This document shows positions 9,832 through 23,583 of a DNA stretch of 64,000 nt, piece after piece (within the stretch, counting starts at the first letter, position 1; every line of letters begins with the position of its first letter). Origin of the DNA: Kappaphycus alvarezii (Eukaryota > Rhodophyta > Florideophyceae > Gigartinales > Solieriaceae); contig NADL03000048.1 of assembly GCA_002205965.3 (NCBI GenBank), positions 468,310 through 532,309 on the forward strand. Reading direction: 5' to 3'. A program made the position numbers and the translations under genes. The notes under the pieces are model-generated. The model was not told where the DNA came from, searched no databases, and saw only the letters and a list, made by a program, of their open reading frames with translations.

Positions 9832-12430
9832 TTGGTGACGTGCGAGAGGGTTTCGGCAGACTTAGTTTTGGGTACCAGAAGTGCCTTCCTCCGGATAGAT
9901 CTTCTTCCGACCGCTGTCTTGCGACGTTTAATGCGTGGGGAGGGCGGATGGCGGTCTCGGACAAGGCACAGTCAAGGACTCCGAGAACCCATCCGCCGCG
10001 CCACCGCAGGCGAATGGAATGAACTTTGGAGAGAAGCCATCCAAGCACACCAGATCAGAGAAGAGCGAACCGTCCGACGTCGCCCGCAGCAAACCCAGAC
10101 AGAAAACAAGCGAGACCCAAAATGTCGCCGGGCAGCCCACCTAGTTGCAAATGCACAATACGGGCGTGCGATGCGCACCCTACATCAGTCGCACATTGCG
10201 GACGTGCGGGACCCACACGTTTTGGAACGTCTGCGAGAGTTGCACCCTGCACCGAACTCTCCTGTGACAGCCATCGACACGAGAGACCTCCCGCTCCCGA
10301 TGGACATCACTGAGGAGGCAGTCCTACACGCCGTCCGACGCTTGAACCCAAACTCCGCGCCGGGTCCGGACAGAATGTCCCCTCGGCTCCTTCGATTCTT
10401 GGCCAACACAACGGTGAGTCCTGAAGCAGGTGTGACGGGCATCTCGGCGCTAACTGCAGTTGTGACAAGACTAGCCCAAGGGGACTTACCAGACGACACA
10501 ATCCCTCTGATCTCTTCTGCGACGCTGCTGCCCATCCAACCTCGGCCAGACAAGATTCGCCCCATTGCTATTGGGACGGCCTTGCGGAGACTCGTAACAA
10601 AGGTGCTCCTACCACAAGCAATAGAAGACACGAGGGAGTACCTCGCACCCTTGCAAGTGGCCAATGGCGTGCCCAGCGGACTGGACTCCATTGTGCACGA
10701 AGCACGGAGACTGGTTGAGCGCCAGGACGAGGAGCATGCACTGGTATCCGTGGATGCACACAACGCATTCAATCGGTTCTCGAGACAGAGCATGATAAAT
10801 TTGCTGCCGACCAAAGTACCGTCGCTGTGTCGTTTTCTGAACATGGTATACGCCCGCAACACGCCGTCGCTGATATTGCCCGTAGCGTCCGCACATGACA
10901 TCCCTAGCCAAGAAGGTATGCAACAGGGGGACCCTGCAAGCATGCTGTTGTTTTCTCTTGTGTGCATCCATTAGCAACAGAAATTGCAGCAGACACAGCT
11001 ATCTACACAGATGGTATGCGGACGACTGCACTCTCATGGCACTCATACAGAGCTCGAAGGCAGTCGACATCCTCAGCTCCGGAGGACCCGACCATGGCTT
11101 ACATCTGAATCACGCAAAGACTCGTCTGTTCTGGCCGCGCAGACTCGGCAACTGCACATCGCCACTATTTCACCGCTTCCCAGTTGAGAACTTTTCCACC
11201 GAAGGCATCGACCTTCTTGGGGCCCCAATTGGGTCGTCACAGTTTATGGAAGATTTTCTCAACGAGAAAATCAGAAGCTGCAAGCACACATTGTCGCTGA
11301 TTGACGGTATCGGAGACTCTCGAATTCGGTTCCACCTTCACCGGGTATGTGCATCCGCTTGCAAGCTTCAACATGTGGTGAAGCTAACTCCGCCGAGTGT
11401 GACCACTGCCATTGCACTGAGATTCGACGACGACCAACTCGAATTTTACGCAAGCTCTAACAACGTGCCGATGACTGATGCAGTTCAACAGCAGGTATCC
11501 TTACCTCTCCGCTACGGCGGTCACGGCTTTACACCTATAGCAACGCTCAATTTCGCAGCATATGCTGCGAGCATAATTGGCGCCGAGCAGCTCCGGAGCC
11601 CTTGGGACAGTGGTGAGACTGAACACCGATACGCTGAAGCGGATACACAACTCCGGGAGTTTGTCCGACGGCTCCCTGGGTCCGTCACTAATGATGGCAG
11701 TCTTCCGGAAACACTGATAGCGGCAAGCCTCTCAGCCAAGCCCGATAGTACACACTACATTCTGTATCGAGCCTGGTGCGAATCGGCAGCAAAGTTCTTC
11801 TGGAAGGACGACGAATGGACGAGGTTGCCAAACCCCATATCGCATTCAGAAGCAGATATTCGGCGAGGAATTCGACGTCATGCATACTTGGAAACGCGGG
11901 CAGGGGCCTTCCTCACCGCACACCCCGCTGTTGTCAACCGAACGCGCAACGAGATGTGGACAGTGATGCTACGCCGTCACCTAGGAGTTCGCGTGTTTGA
12001 CGACACCGCACCGCCCGCAGTGCGCTGAGTACCATAGACCCATGGATCCCTTAGGGGACCATGCAGCAGACTTTTGTAACAATTTAAGGCAGCAGGATTT
12101 GGCGTCCAATATGAGGTCAAATACCTAGCCCCCGGACTGAATGCGCGACCCGCGGATATTCTGGCGCACCCGCGATCCGACACATTGAAAACCTTGCCCC
12201 CCTCTTCCAGTGGCCTACGACATCACCGTATCCTATCCATTCCAGGAATGGTATATGTCAATGGGAGCACGAAAAGCGCGAGCCGTTGCCAACGCAGCAG
12301 AAAAGTGAAAGAAGGGGGACACTGCCACGAAAGTGGCTGCCATTCCTGGCGACGTCCTGCCTGGAAGATCAAGGTTAGGATGGGATTTTGTGCCGCTGGC
12401 TTTTGACCCGTTAGGATCACCCCCATAGAC
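9832..12430 (+). pseudogene. Non-LTR retrotransposon RT with C-terminal nuclease-like domain
   Basis: The longest copy of the family. The N-terminal part (about 9985-10330) contains basic helices. The RT palm follows: NSAPGPDRMSP, ISSATLLPI, KIRPIAIGTALRRLV, GVPSGLDSIVHEA, SVDAHNAFN (motif A Asp) and EGMQQGDPA, up to a stop after about 10974. The catalytic WYADDC (about 11020) continues in another phase, running through thumb/connection sequence to 12028. Beyond that, in further phases, are a MDPLGDHAADFC zinc-like segment, ARPADILAHP, DITVSYPF and GWDFVPLAFDPLG, typical of the terminal restriction-like nuclease region. At least three frame changes make it inactive. In family terms the protein nicks target DNA and reverse-transcribes its own RNA there. 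No poly-A tail or target duplication could be identified. Confidence 0.78.
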
Positions 12431-13110
12431 ATCATCAAAGGTCATAGAGAAATACGGGGCAGCTGCCGTATCGCGTAATGGATGTTCAATGGGGGGGCGA
12501 TGAAGACCCCCCTTATACCAGAAACTATGCTAACACTCTAGCTAGTGAACGAGATTGCGGGATGCCCATGAGATGAATAACATCACTCCAATCCCGAAGT
12601 TAAAAAGATATACACCTAGGACTGATATAGGAAACTGGGTGACTTACGGGAAAACAATAAAGGGGATAAAACGATTAGATGGTACAGTTCGTAATAGAAA
12701 AATTATCAGCTTACAGAAAAAAAAGTTTTTTGATGAAATTAGTACAAAAGCAAACAGACACGCAACGTTCCCGCGATCTTAGATTATTTCGAAATAAAAA
12801 AGGCGGCATAGAAAAAGACCGCCAAATAGTTGAAAATACTGTCTACTCACCAATTTACACAATCTCGCACCCAAGTCTAATACAGTATCCAAGCATCTGA
12901 TGGTGGCCAAAGATGCAGCATCTCCCTCAATGCCACGCCACCGCAACCCACGTTCCCCTACAATGCCGATGCCGCAGTCTTCAGCCCCTGGCAATCTGAC
13001 AGCGTCCCCGCCCCCATCTCCCAGCCCAATCAGCATCACCGAGGCTTCCCATGGACTTCGCCTATTAGTAGAGGCTGCAATAGGGCGACACGCGCATACC
13101 AACGCGTAAA
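12431..13110. other. Short intergenic stretch
   Basis: No gene recognised. It probably includes the 3' tail of the non-LTR copy (to about 12550) and an A-rich, low-complexity part (about 12640-12740). The open frames here are short and resemble nothing I know. Confidence 0.4.
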
Positions 13111-14297
13111 ATGGGGGGCGACCGCCAAGACTCAGATGACGAAATGACTCTGATTGCCCAATCTTCGATTAATTCTACGAGGCTAGTGGCAGCGACGCGA
13201 TTCTCAAAATGACAAACATTAACCCGCAAGAGTTTGATTATATTTTGGGGCTTTTTTCCAATTTCGTGTTAATGAGCTACAATGTTGAGAGTAGTCGAAA
13301 AAGTGATCTTAATGCGAAGGATGCATTTTTTTATGATGATTGACGTTTTCAAAACTGGGAGGGAGAAGGATTTTCTAGCAAGAATGTTTAGGAAAAAGGG
13401 CCATTATTTGAGAGTTTAATCAACCATTTTGTCCGAGCGATAAGTAGCTTTATGTTTGAGGCAGCGATGGATTAAAGTGGTGAACAATTTAGCATGGATA
13501 CGCGAAGAAATGACGGAAATTTATTAAGGCAATGTAGCTATGCTAGATACTCTACAGATATTACTTTTCAGCAGGCGTTTAGACCAAGTGGTAGTATGCA
13601 GGAGGGAAAAGTATATTTTAGAAGTAAGCATAAGCTCTATGGATTCAAAACAGAAGTTTCTGTTCAACCGAATGGCCTCGTTATAGGGTGTTCTAAGCAC
13701 TATCCAGGATCAACTTCATATTTGAAGATTTTTCAAGAGCAGAGGGAATTTCATAATGAAAATTTATAGAAAACAAGTGCTGAAGAAATGAGATAGGATT
13801 CGGGGGAGTTGAGGGAGGAGTGTCCGCAGCTGTGGGCTGTTTTGGCAGATAAAGGGTACCAAAGTGTTGATGAATTTACGAAGGCTGTTTTGCCCAAAAA
13901 GAAACCGCAGAATAGACATCTGACAACGAGTGAGGAGGCGCGCAACGACCGTGTTTCATCGGATCGAGTTCTATTCGAGATTCTTTTTGGAAGGCTGTTT
14001 GGTCTGTGGGCTATAATGCCAGCAAAGTGAAGGTGGGGCGAGGCCGGGTACGACGACTATTTTAAAATATGCATGGCGCTAACAAAACTGCATATTCGCA
14101 TGCATTTGTTACGAAGCGGCGAACTGGACACGAATCGATGGATTCGTAACAGGCTGTTTGATATAGGGGTGTCTAATGCTGAGAAGCGGAGGCAAGTACA
14201 GCAAAACTATCCGCGCAAGCAGCGGGCGAGGATGGATGTACAGTTCCGTGCATCTTCAAGTTTACGCACCGGTAGACATTCTTTTGCTTACCATTAA
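13111..14297 (+). pseudogene. DDE transposase remnant, PIF/Harbinger-IS5 type
   Basis: Roughly 395 codons of transposase with internal stops and frame changes. Blocks in order: an N-terminal helical part (INPQEFDYILGLF, about 13210-13260), a STDITFQQAFRPSG segment holding a candidate first catalytic Asp, KHKLYGFKTEVSVQPNGL, GCSKHYPGSTS, then ADKGYQ (second Asp, about 13847), KKKPQNRHLTTSEEARNDRVSS and a VLFEILFGRLFGLWA block with the catalytic Glu. The tail has ALTKLHIRMHLLR. This order and wording match the DDE_Tnp_4-like transposases common in algae and oomycetes (recognition from memory, not a search). The enzyme would cut transposon ends and join them to a target. In-frame stops near 13340, 13390 and 13769 show it is dead. 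No terminal inverted repeats were found. Confidence 0.65.
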
Positions 14298-15439
14298 GCC
14301 AGTGATGCAATAAAGGATACTGTACTGTTTTGTTTTTGTCGGCTAGCACGTGTGGGCGTACCTGTGGCAACCAAGTTGGTGAAGTTCCGGGCCGCCGGAT
14401 GCTAGCACCCCAACACGGAGAATGAAAAAATAATGAAGCGGTGCCCGGAACGATTGGTGGGCGTAATCCTCCTTCGCGGAGAGCATGGCGGATTTAGGAG
14501 GTGTTGTGGATGCGGCCGGTTTGTTCAGCGACATAACTGTACACGAAGTGGCAGGGTTCGGGTGCACAGAGCCTGCGTTCGGTGGAGGCGATCGTAGAGC
14601 GGGCGCCGCTGGTCAGAGGCACCGGGCAGTCGAGCTCGTCGGTGGTGTAGGTTGGAGGAGGGTCCTGAAGGCGTAGAAAGGGCAGGCATAAGTATATATA
14701 TATAGGCAAAATGGTGGTGCTATTACCGTACACAAAAGTATAACGGTACTGTGGTAAGGATTAGAACGTTCAGAACTGTAGGATTCATACAGTTTGTTGC
14801 CCAATATGTGATGTTTTGGTCAGTTGACTGCATTTCAGCTGTTTGGTCTTTTTCGTTCCTTTACTGTAATTCGTTTCATCATATACTCGCATACTCTGTA
14901 TATTCGGTATTGTGCAGTAGGCCTATTTGCATGAGAGGTCATTTTCAAGGAAATGAGGTCATTTTCGTATTGGCTGATATTTCGCCAGACATCGAGAAAC
15001 TGCCTTTCAGACCATGGGAAAATTGGAAAAACCAAATTTTTTATGTAATGAACGACACACAGAAACGTTTATAGGATGACTACCGTTGTAGGAAATTGGC
15101 TGTATCTCGGCAATGGTGAATAGATTTCCCTACCAAACGAAGCTAGGGTTAGGAGAGGAGGGTTAGCACTAAGAACACGAAACCACACGAAAAACGGCCG
15201 TTATGAGTTGAAACAGTGATCTTTTAAAGAACAGTGTCTGCAGTTTCCCGCCAAAATGGAAAACCGAAATGGCCTTATAATATTAATAATAACTCTTCAA
15301 GATTTTATTCAGAAAAAGGTAGCAAAGGCCAAGTCTCGGATCCCTTGGTCCTGCTAACAAACATACATTAATCAAAACTTCGATCAGAAAGTTGTACGCG
15401 ATGACAATCACCGTTTAAACAAACAAAAGACAGACAGAA
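14298..15439. other. Intergenic DNA, becoming AT-rich
   Basis: A short GC-rich frame at 14485-14676 (63 codons) and AT-rich frames at 14751-15074 show no recognisable domain. A TATATATATA run lies near 14693-14702. I see no gene I can support. Confidence 0.4.
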
Positions 15440-16215
15440 CTCGCGATTAAAGCCCTCGCAAATGCGAAGCTAGCGATTTAACGCGGTTACAGTATCACAA
15501 ATGCGCAACTGTTTTACCAACTGAAGCGAGGACAAACATCATCCCGCTCTTCCCTTAATCGGTGGCTCCAAAATCCTAGCCCAATAATTAAGAAATCAAA
15601 AAGCGGCCTCTACCTCCACACAAGTCCCTTCAACTTTACAGCGCTTGCTTTTCAAGAAGAGAAGATATTGGCGAAGAAAATATTGGACTTGTTGAAGGAG
15701 GAACAGTACGTAGATACAGAAGAGGTCTAAACTTTGCACCGTAACTACGCCAAAAACATTGTGCAGAAAGATACGAATAGTGATACTTTATCCACTTACA
15801 AAATTTCAAGGACTTAGGTCTCAGGCTTCATCAATCGCCACAGTGAGCAGCTCCCACGTCTCGCCCCCGCGACTTGTAGACGATATTCGGAACATATCAT
15901 TCAACAGCCAGACGTTGTCCTCATTCTTTGCGCAAGTAAGCAACATGTACTCGCGGTTTAGAATTACTAGTCCGGAGCCAGTTTTGAACTTGGATGAGAC
16001 TAGATTCACTCCCGGTCGAGACCTCCGTGGGGAGGACATCCCGTAGGGGGATTACGAATACTAGAAAACGGGCTGTGCTGCCGAAAGTTAGTTTTCAGTA
16101 CAAAAAACGAATCTTATTTCTACTGGCTTTGCGTGCTAACAGGAAACCTGTTTTCCCTGTAGTAGTGTTTAAAGGTGAAAGGGGCCCAATCAAAAGTCAT
16201 CTTTGTTTTTCGTTT
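15440..16215 (+). pseudogene. pogo/Tigger-like (DDE_1) transposase remnant
   Basis: Fragments in several phases fit the order of a pogo-type transposase. First come TNAQLFYQLKRGQ and SSLNRWLQ, like the helix-turn-helix DNA-binding part, then a VSGFINRH stretch of the CENP-B-like second helix region. Next are FFAQVSNMYSRFRI and PEPVLNLDETRFTPGRDL (about 15975-16020), which resembles the family's NxDETGF catalytic Asp block with Gly replaced by Arg. Finally KRAVLPKVSFQ and PVFPVVVFKGER match the strand before the second Asp. Stops and frame changes interrupt all blocks and nothing is visible after about 16215. Recognised from family pattern only. Confidence 0.55.
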
Positions 16216-16911
16216 CATTTGTTTTATTTCATTGAGTCTTTTTTTTTGTTACACATGTCGAATCAAAATTGCGCGTACTTCGGCCGCTCTCTTAATTGTG
16301 ATTTGAAGTATCTCATGTCATTTGGATATTTGGGTTTTCTCTTTCATTTGATATCATACCTCGCATCGTTACCGCTCTCTTTTCAAGTTCGCTTGCAGGA
16401 GTATCGCTTTCGCTTTAACACGTCAACTGGACAATCCGTAAGCTTCCGCAAGACAGAGATCTGTTACGGAGGGTGCTAAATTAGTGGTCAAACAATTTCT
16501 CGGTCCTCTGAACGAACATTGCCACGAGAATTCTTTCGTCTGAAATTCATACTGCAGAGACAGGCCGAACGGCCCGCGACAGGTGGAGGCACTCGCGTAC
16601 ATCCAAATCCACCCTCTTTGAGAAGCATAGATAACTCAAGATAGCTGTCACATCTCGTGAACATATGGACTGACGAAACCTCAATTTTTAGCTTGATTCG
16701 GGATGGGACGCCAGCACCCTAACCATCTCATGGAAATTTTCTGTTCCTAATGTTAACCCAACTAACCTTCTTAGCTTTACCTTCTCTGACGAAGCGGTTA
16801 CTAACGAAGCATGCGACGAGAACTCGGGGTACGTTATACGTCACGAATTAGCTGTTTTACTTTTAGATAGTTAAGTAAATGTGATTGTGTTTCTCTATGT
16901 TTAATTCAGTA

Positions 16912-16962
16912 GGGTATTCAGGACTTTGCATGATGCACCTGCATCTTTCTGTGGCAAAGTAA
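16912..16962 (+). repeat. 51-bp dispersed repeat, copy 1
   Basis: Matches 23584-23634 at 43 of 51 positions by hand alignment with no gaps. The shared core is GCACCTGCA with TCTGTGG and AAAGTAA. Similarity does not extend into either flank. Confidence 0.7.
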
Positions 16963-19900
16963 AATTACTGATCTGATCAAGCTTTTAATTTTAGTAATTT
17001 CAAACTAAGAGGTTGCTGGAAATCATTGGGAGGTAGAGATTTCTACTTTTAAGCATTAATCTCCTTCAATTTCGGCTTTATTCATCATGAATACTCCTCC
17101 TATGCTGTCTCTTCCGCCTACCGCTTCGCTCTTGTCAGAGAAATCTACAATGGGCATCTTTCAGTGGGAAAGCTGGTGGTTCCTTTACTGCACCATACTA
17201 TCCATTAATTGATAAATTAAAAATATTTCAATGTGGTGCCTTTTATTTTAATAAATTTATCTCACGCTCAGGCCAACTATTCGGTCCTAGTGCGTCCAGA
17301 AGATGGCTGGAAACTATATTGCGTAAAAGTTTAATAAATCTCTTCTTCGCTTTCTGGACTCGGATTTTTCTTTCAAATATTTTGAAGTGCAACATCTGTA
17401 ATAATTGATCAAATTGGGCGTATATATTTATAGATTTCCATGAATTACTCTTCGAAATAAAGAAAACAATCTGTAATTTTCAAGGTTCCTTTCCCATGGT
17501 CGATTTTTCAACTACAATGAAATACGAAACTGATAAAATTAACGAAGATAGGGACACAAACATTCAGGGCTGCGGGTACGACGTTTTATATCCAACATGC
17601 AACTGAGAAAAAATCCACGCGATTATGCTATTGAAAAGCTCTTCGAACAGGGGACAGTAATATTCTACCTATGACTTGAAGCAATTTCGATAATCATTGT
17701 ATTGGAAGCGGTAGAAACGGGCTCCGTTTTTCTAAAACCTGGGATTATGCGAACAACTAAATGTTGTTTCGATTGAGGTCATACCTTCACAAAAGAGAAG
17801 TCTCCTGATTTATCTGCACATAAGTCTAGATTTCGTCCTCAAACACTCAAATTACGTATTCGTTATGCAAATACATTCAATCGATAAGGTAATTTTACTG
17901 AAACTCTTTTCAAAAGTTCTAGGAATTCAAGAGTTATTTCCTCCACATATTTATAAACGTACAAGTATTACCGCAGATTGTTTAATTCACTATTAATCTT
18001 ACGTTAATCAGGATTTTTTTCTACGAAAAAATTCATTACACAAGGTCTGTGTAATATAATTCCTGTTTATTTCTATCTAGTGCATTTAAGGGATAAATTT
18101 ATTTTTGTCTAATATGATTTTTAATGATACGTAAATATTAGGGTTTCACAAGAAACAAAAATTCTACTAGAGAGCGTGCAACCCTGATTACTCTTTGATA
18201 TGCGTGTTCCAAAAGTTTCAATATCCATTTCTGCAATCAAAAAATTATTTATTGGTGTCCTAGACTAAGGGGTTTGGATTTCTCTTCAATTTTAGAGCAT
18301 GTACTGTTTTTGTTATTCAAAATATTTACAAATGAAACAGTATAGTAGCACAAATTATCAATTAAAAAATTTAGAGCTCGATATATTGGGGAAAATGTGC
18401 ATCACGAGGTAAGTTATCAAAAATAAAGTATTTTGCACTGGCATTTGGTTAAGGTAGTAATATCTCTTGATACAAACCAGCTGGATCACTTAATGAGTTC
18501 ATTGCACACAATATTACTCATGTAATACTTTGCTGTATGCACATCAATTATCGCATGTTTAATTTTTGTCTGTGCTGTGTGCCAGAAGTTCTTCTGACAG
18601 GACAGAAAGCCATTTAGTAATAATTTGGATTCTTGGAACTAGCATTGCGACGTACTTAAAAATAACGGATGTGCACACCAAACTGAACATTACAACTTAT
18701 TACAGTTTCATGATTTTTTGGTCAAAAAATATTACTTCATCGCAACTAAAAACAATAGGATTACGGTATTCTGTCACTTTCACACCCCACTGCATAGGGT
18801 ATCCCAAATAATCTATATTAAAATTGTATGATCAACATTTCCGTTAAAACAGAAAATGAGGAACAGCTCCTACCGGCACCCAAAAAGGCAGCAACAAGAA
18901 TGTCTCCGAATGGCTGATTTTTTAGATAAAGTTTGAAAGTGCAATTTGGAGCACTATGAGGATCTTATGCATGAGGAACATGTGTATGTTGTATGTGGGT
19001 TGAATATTTCACAAACTCGGCTGCTTCTATGGAGGGGTCAATTTTTTGCTGCATTCTCTTACCACTTTGCAAAAAAGCCAACGACCTGAATTGTTCATTT
19101 CAAATGTACCGGCCTTCCAATGAGAATTTATTCCATCATTAAATTTCAAGAGCACATGTTATCAATACCCATTTTCATTTCCGCTCAGTATGGAAAAATA
19201 TAAAATTTCGAAGTGTGGAAATGAGAAAAAGAAGTTTCTTTTTAGCTTCTTCATACAAAAGTTAAAAAAATTTGAAGCTTTCCATCTCATTGCCTAATCT
19301 CAGTCACGATAGTATTTTGAAAATTTTAAATGTATTTTCTCCACTACTACTATCCGATACTGGATTTTCACGGTATCAGTGTCGTTTCTGGAAACATTAA
19401 GCTCAGGTAATTTTTTAAAAGAACTCTGTAACGCAAGAATCAAGCATGTGTTGGACGTTGATCCCATTCTGCTTTCATGGTATCCTGGCTCTTTTTCTTC
19501 CAAAATATGCGACTACAAATTCCATGCGCCATACAAATCTTTGGGAGTTAACTTTTAGGCATAGTTCAATCGTCATTAGTTCCTTGTATAGAGAATAGAT
19601 TGAATCAAGAATTACACTCTAAGTAAGAAAATGAAATTATTATTATAATTTTCACGGAAATCAAGGCAGTGAGGGAAAACCATTTTAACGTTTTGGAAGA
19701 TCTGAAAAAGTGGGATATGCCAAGTAATGAATGTCTACCGGGAATATACATTGTTCTAGAATAAAAGCTCATATATTTCACTCAAATAATTTGTGAGGCA
19801 TCATTGACAGTTCGTAAAAGGAGAGACTCTGCCAAAGATATAGTTTATAAGTAATTAATTGTTATGACACTGCTGCCCTAAGGTATTACTGTATTTATCA

Positions 19901-20230
19901 ACTGAGAAGACTTGAAGTGAAAAATTTCTCCAATCGTATTTGCTGGGGGTATACAAAAGAATTTTGGACATGAGGGTCGAGGACCGGAAATGTACAGAAA
20001 TTAGCTGCTGATACCCCCAATAAAATATTGATTTTTTAAAAAGAGAAGGCATGGACTCAAGGAAAAACGGTAAACATGGTTTTCTATACCTAAAGAGTTG
20101 ATCTTGTAACGATATGGTCGTACGGGAGGCTTTTAAACGGAAGCGTTGGAGGGGGAGGCGTAAACAAGGCGGTATAGCACCCGAGACCTTTTGACAAAGG
20201 TATTGTCGACGACAGAGAGGACCTCTGCCT

Positions 20231-20278
20231 GGAGAGCTCTCAGCATATTAGCGGGGAGAGCTCTCAGCATATTAGCGG
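20231..20278 (+). repeat. 24-bp perfect tandem duplication
   Basis: Two adjacent identical 24-base units, each beginning GGAGAGCTCTCAGC. The unit itself contains the 10-base palindrome GAGAGCTCTC. Confidence 0.85.
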
Positions 20279-20329
20279 TTGAGATTGTATATTGTCTATC
20301 CGCGGTAGCATTGGTCTCATATGATGCAC

Positions 20330-20357
20330 AGATTTGTCCTCATATGAGGACAAATCT
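20330..20357. repeat. 28-bp perfect palindrome
   Basis: Two 14-base halves with no spacer; the first half is AGATTTGTCCTCAT. It lies 52 bases after the tandem duplication and 218 bases before the 26-bp hairpin, so three structured repeats sit within 400 bases. Confidence 0.85.
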
Positions 20358-20575
20358 CCTTGCCATACAAAAATTTACAGTAAGTGAAAAGATTTAAAAA
20401 TTTTTCGGGCCCCTAAAAATTTACTAGAAAAGTACTTCAGAAGAACAAAAATGCAGTAAGCAGTTCCTCAGCAGCTTAAAACTCTATATTACTTTAGCTA
20501 AAGTGTCCACCTGCAGGTAATGAAGGGTAAATTGTGACAAATTGGCACAAAAATCGAAGGGTTTATAGTGGTAAT

Positions 20576-20629
20576 AAGTGGGTTGTACTCTTATCAGCAA
20601 TAAATTGCTGATAAGAGTACAACCCACTT
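20576..20629. repeat. Perfect 26-bp inverted repeat with 2-base loop
   Basis: Left arm 20576-20601 and right arm 20604-20629 are exact complements separated by AA. In RNA this would be a stable 26-bp hairpin, in DNA a cruciform. There is no gene beside it for which it could be a terminator. Confidence 0.85.
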
Positions 20630-23583
20630 CCGATAAGCTTGTTTGAATCGATCTTCATTTCTGTTCAAAGTATTCATGAGAACAAAAAATATCAGAATAA
20701 ATCTTTTCCTTAAAAAATTAGCATAAAATTTGTCCTAATATGAGAAGATGGGTCCAATATTCACTAGAATAACATAAAACTGCACGAATAGGAGGCGCAG
20801 AGGACGAAAAAAGAATTCATCGGAAAAAAAGTTCAGGGAAGCTGTTTTCGAGGTCGATAGAGGCCATTGAGTTTGTGATGTGGGCAAAGAAGTCAAGTAA
20901 GTCGCCGAGAAGGACATGGAGGAGTGTTTGACAGAAAATAGAAGAGACAGTGTAGCATAATTCCGCGATAGAAACTAAAATAAAGAGTGAATGCTGGACG
21001 GAAGGCGAGATTATGTCACAGAGTCTTTGACATATGTCTTTTAACACCTTGGTAATTCAAAATGAATATTTGATTTCCGATAGTTTCCAGATGCGGCAGA
21101 GTTAATCGCATAAAACAGATGAGCCTACAGAATCTTGCACTTTTCCGCAGTGGATGGTAATTGATGGACCATTCAATATGATTTTACGCAACTATATATT
21201 GTAATAGACATATAAGAGGGACTCAAGAAAGGATATGCAGGTCTTCGAAGTTCAAATTTGGGATCTGAAGATAGTTAAAGAATTTTCAGAGCCGTTTGTG
21301 CAAGGCTTCGCGTCCAATAGGAAAGTAGGATATGACTTCGAGACGGGCAGCCAAAATAATATTTTTACCATTTTGATAGAGAAGCCGAGTAGCTTATCAT
21401 GGACGTATGCAAATCGCAAACCTTGACCTCGACGCCAAGGGTGGCAATGATTATGAAAATTGAGGAAATAACAGATTGTATATCCGAAATACCTATAGTG
21501 CTGCTAAATTGGGAAGTACTGTTTTCACTTGAGAACCACAATTTACAATTATTGTAAATCATCGAATAATAATTTTAACTATATTAATACTTGTAATTGT
21601 ACTTACTGGTAGAAAAATAGTATTAATGTAGTTCAGTTGTTTCTTTTATACATTACAGACTATAATTATTAAAGTATTGTTACCAGAAAATTGTTATATG
21701 GATAATTGATTCCATGGAAAATAAAAAAGTAAATACCTCTCAGCCTGAATTGTACCTGCAAAAATATTTAACTTTTTACTGGAATTTAAGTAACACATTT
21801 ACCAAGTTATAAAGTATAATTATTCCCAGTTTGTTAGCTTTCGGCAACCAAACTATCCCCCATTGATTATCTATTGCGAAAATTGGTTTTCTACCCATTA
21901 TTTTCAAGTTCTATTTCAGGGAAATTACTATTTATTTAAAATGCATCATTTATCATTTGGATCCTTACATTCCAATATTTTCTATATGAAGTCGTTATAA
22001 TTGGCAAAAACGTTTTAATGCAAATTGTGGGGAATTTTAAATATATTAGTGTCACTAATATATGGATGACAAGAGCGAATGGGATACTTCCAGGAGGATC
22101 TGCATTTTTTCTATGCGACTATAAACGATATGTTGACCAAAGAATAGTAATATATCAACTCTTTACAAAAAAAATGCCCCAAACGAGAGATTAAAGATTA
22201 TGGTCAGCCGATATCTAGCGTTTTTTCTGTCGGTTCGTAAGGTTGAAAGCATTGAACAAGTCAGTTCTTGCGCACTGAAATCGGAGCTTTGGGAAAAGGC
22301 GGAGAGGGCCCTTGTTATTTCGATAACTGATTCTATTTCATGACAGTAATTTTCTCAAGAATTTACTTATTTTTTAACATCCATATCATCGAGGGATTGA
22401 ATTTCATTTCCCACGAAATTGCGGAACATCATAATAGAGCACTTTCTCGTTTCCTTATTTAAGAAAGGGAAGTGGTTATTACTCTTTGAAAGGTTCAATA
22501 TTAGCACTCTGGCCTTGAGAGACTTTCAGCGGGCTCCAATAAGTCATTAAAAATACAAATTATATAATAACACGAACCTCACTCCTTCTTGTGACATAAA
22601 AAGTTGTTTGAAACACATTTTAATATGAAAAGTGCTCCGTGAACAGCCATTTAACTGTACTTGGGCTTGTTTTTCACCTTTTTTGGTTGTTATCGTCCGT
22701 ATTTGTCCCAAAAAAATTGAGAGCTGCCTTAAAATAATACATAACCATACAAACTTTTAAAGCCATTATGTGGGATTGGTCTTTTTACCAAATTACCAAG
22801 CATTTTATATATTAAATTTCCATTTATTCATCCTCCTCACTTCTTCTTTAAACGTTTTACTCTTTTTGCCGAATTTTTAGAAGCGTCCAATAAATGACCC
22901 AAAAGGAAATGTCAGAGTGACTCAAAGCAGTTATGTGATAATATAAATCCTTTATCTCTTCAATTTGGAGGCTATATACCAAAGCTAAACACTGCACCTA
23001 AATTATTCTCCGTCATAGAGGTAATTACGATACACAACATCTAGATGATGAGATTAGGAATTATATCGCATTTGAAATAAAAACTTCTTCGTATTAAGCA
23101 TCAAAATTTCATACGAGATATAAATATCCAGCAAAGCTCATTTCTCTGTCTCGAAATTGATTTTATTGTGACTTAATAGCTTCAGCTTAATATACATTGA
23201 ACACAATATTATATTTCCAATCTATCTCATCAACTATCTTGATAGCTTGTGTAATATCATTCTTGACTGATGGCCCTAAATTATTTTTTCGCAACTTCCT
23301 GCTGCAAAAAGTTCAAAAAAGTTATGATAACCCTGAAAAATTATATATATGAGGTTTAAATAGTTTGGAGTTTCCCTTTGGTGGCTGAGGTAGTGATTTC
23401 CTGACATGAAGAATTGTCGGTCAAAGAAAAAGCATACTTATAACATTACTGGGTCGACCACCATTACCATTTCCAATTGCGTTTATAACGTAAAAAATTA
23501 AGCATTATTTCAAAAGAAAAGTTTTTTGATAGACTTTGTGTGTGACCCTATTCAAACCTAATTGTTTTAGGTTTGTTACATTG

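Noticed and set aside
20576..20629. Rho-independent type terminator
   Set aside because: The setting is eukaryotic, there is no gene upstream and no following T-run.
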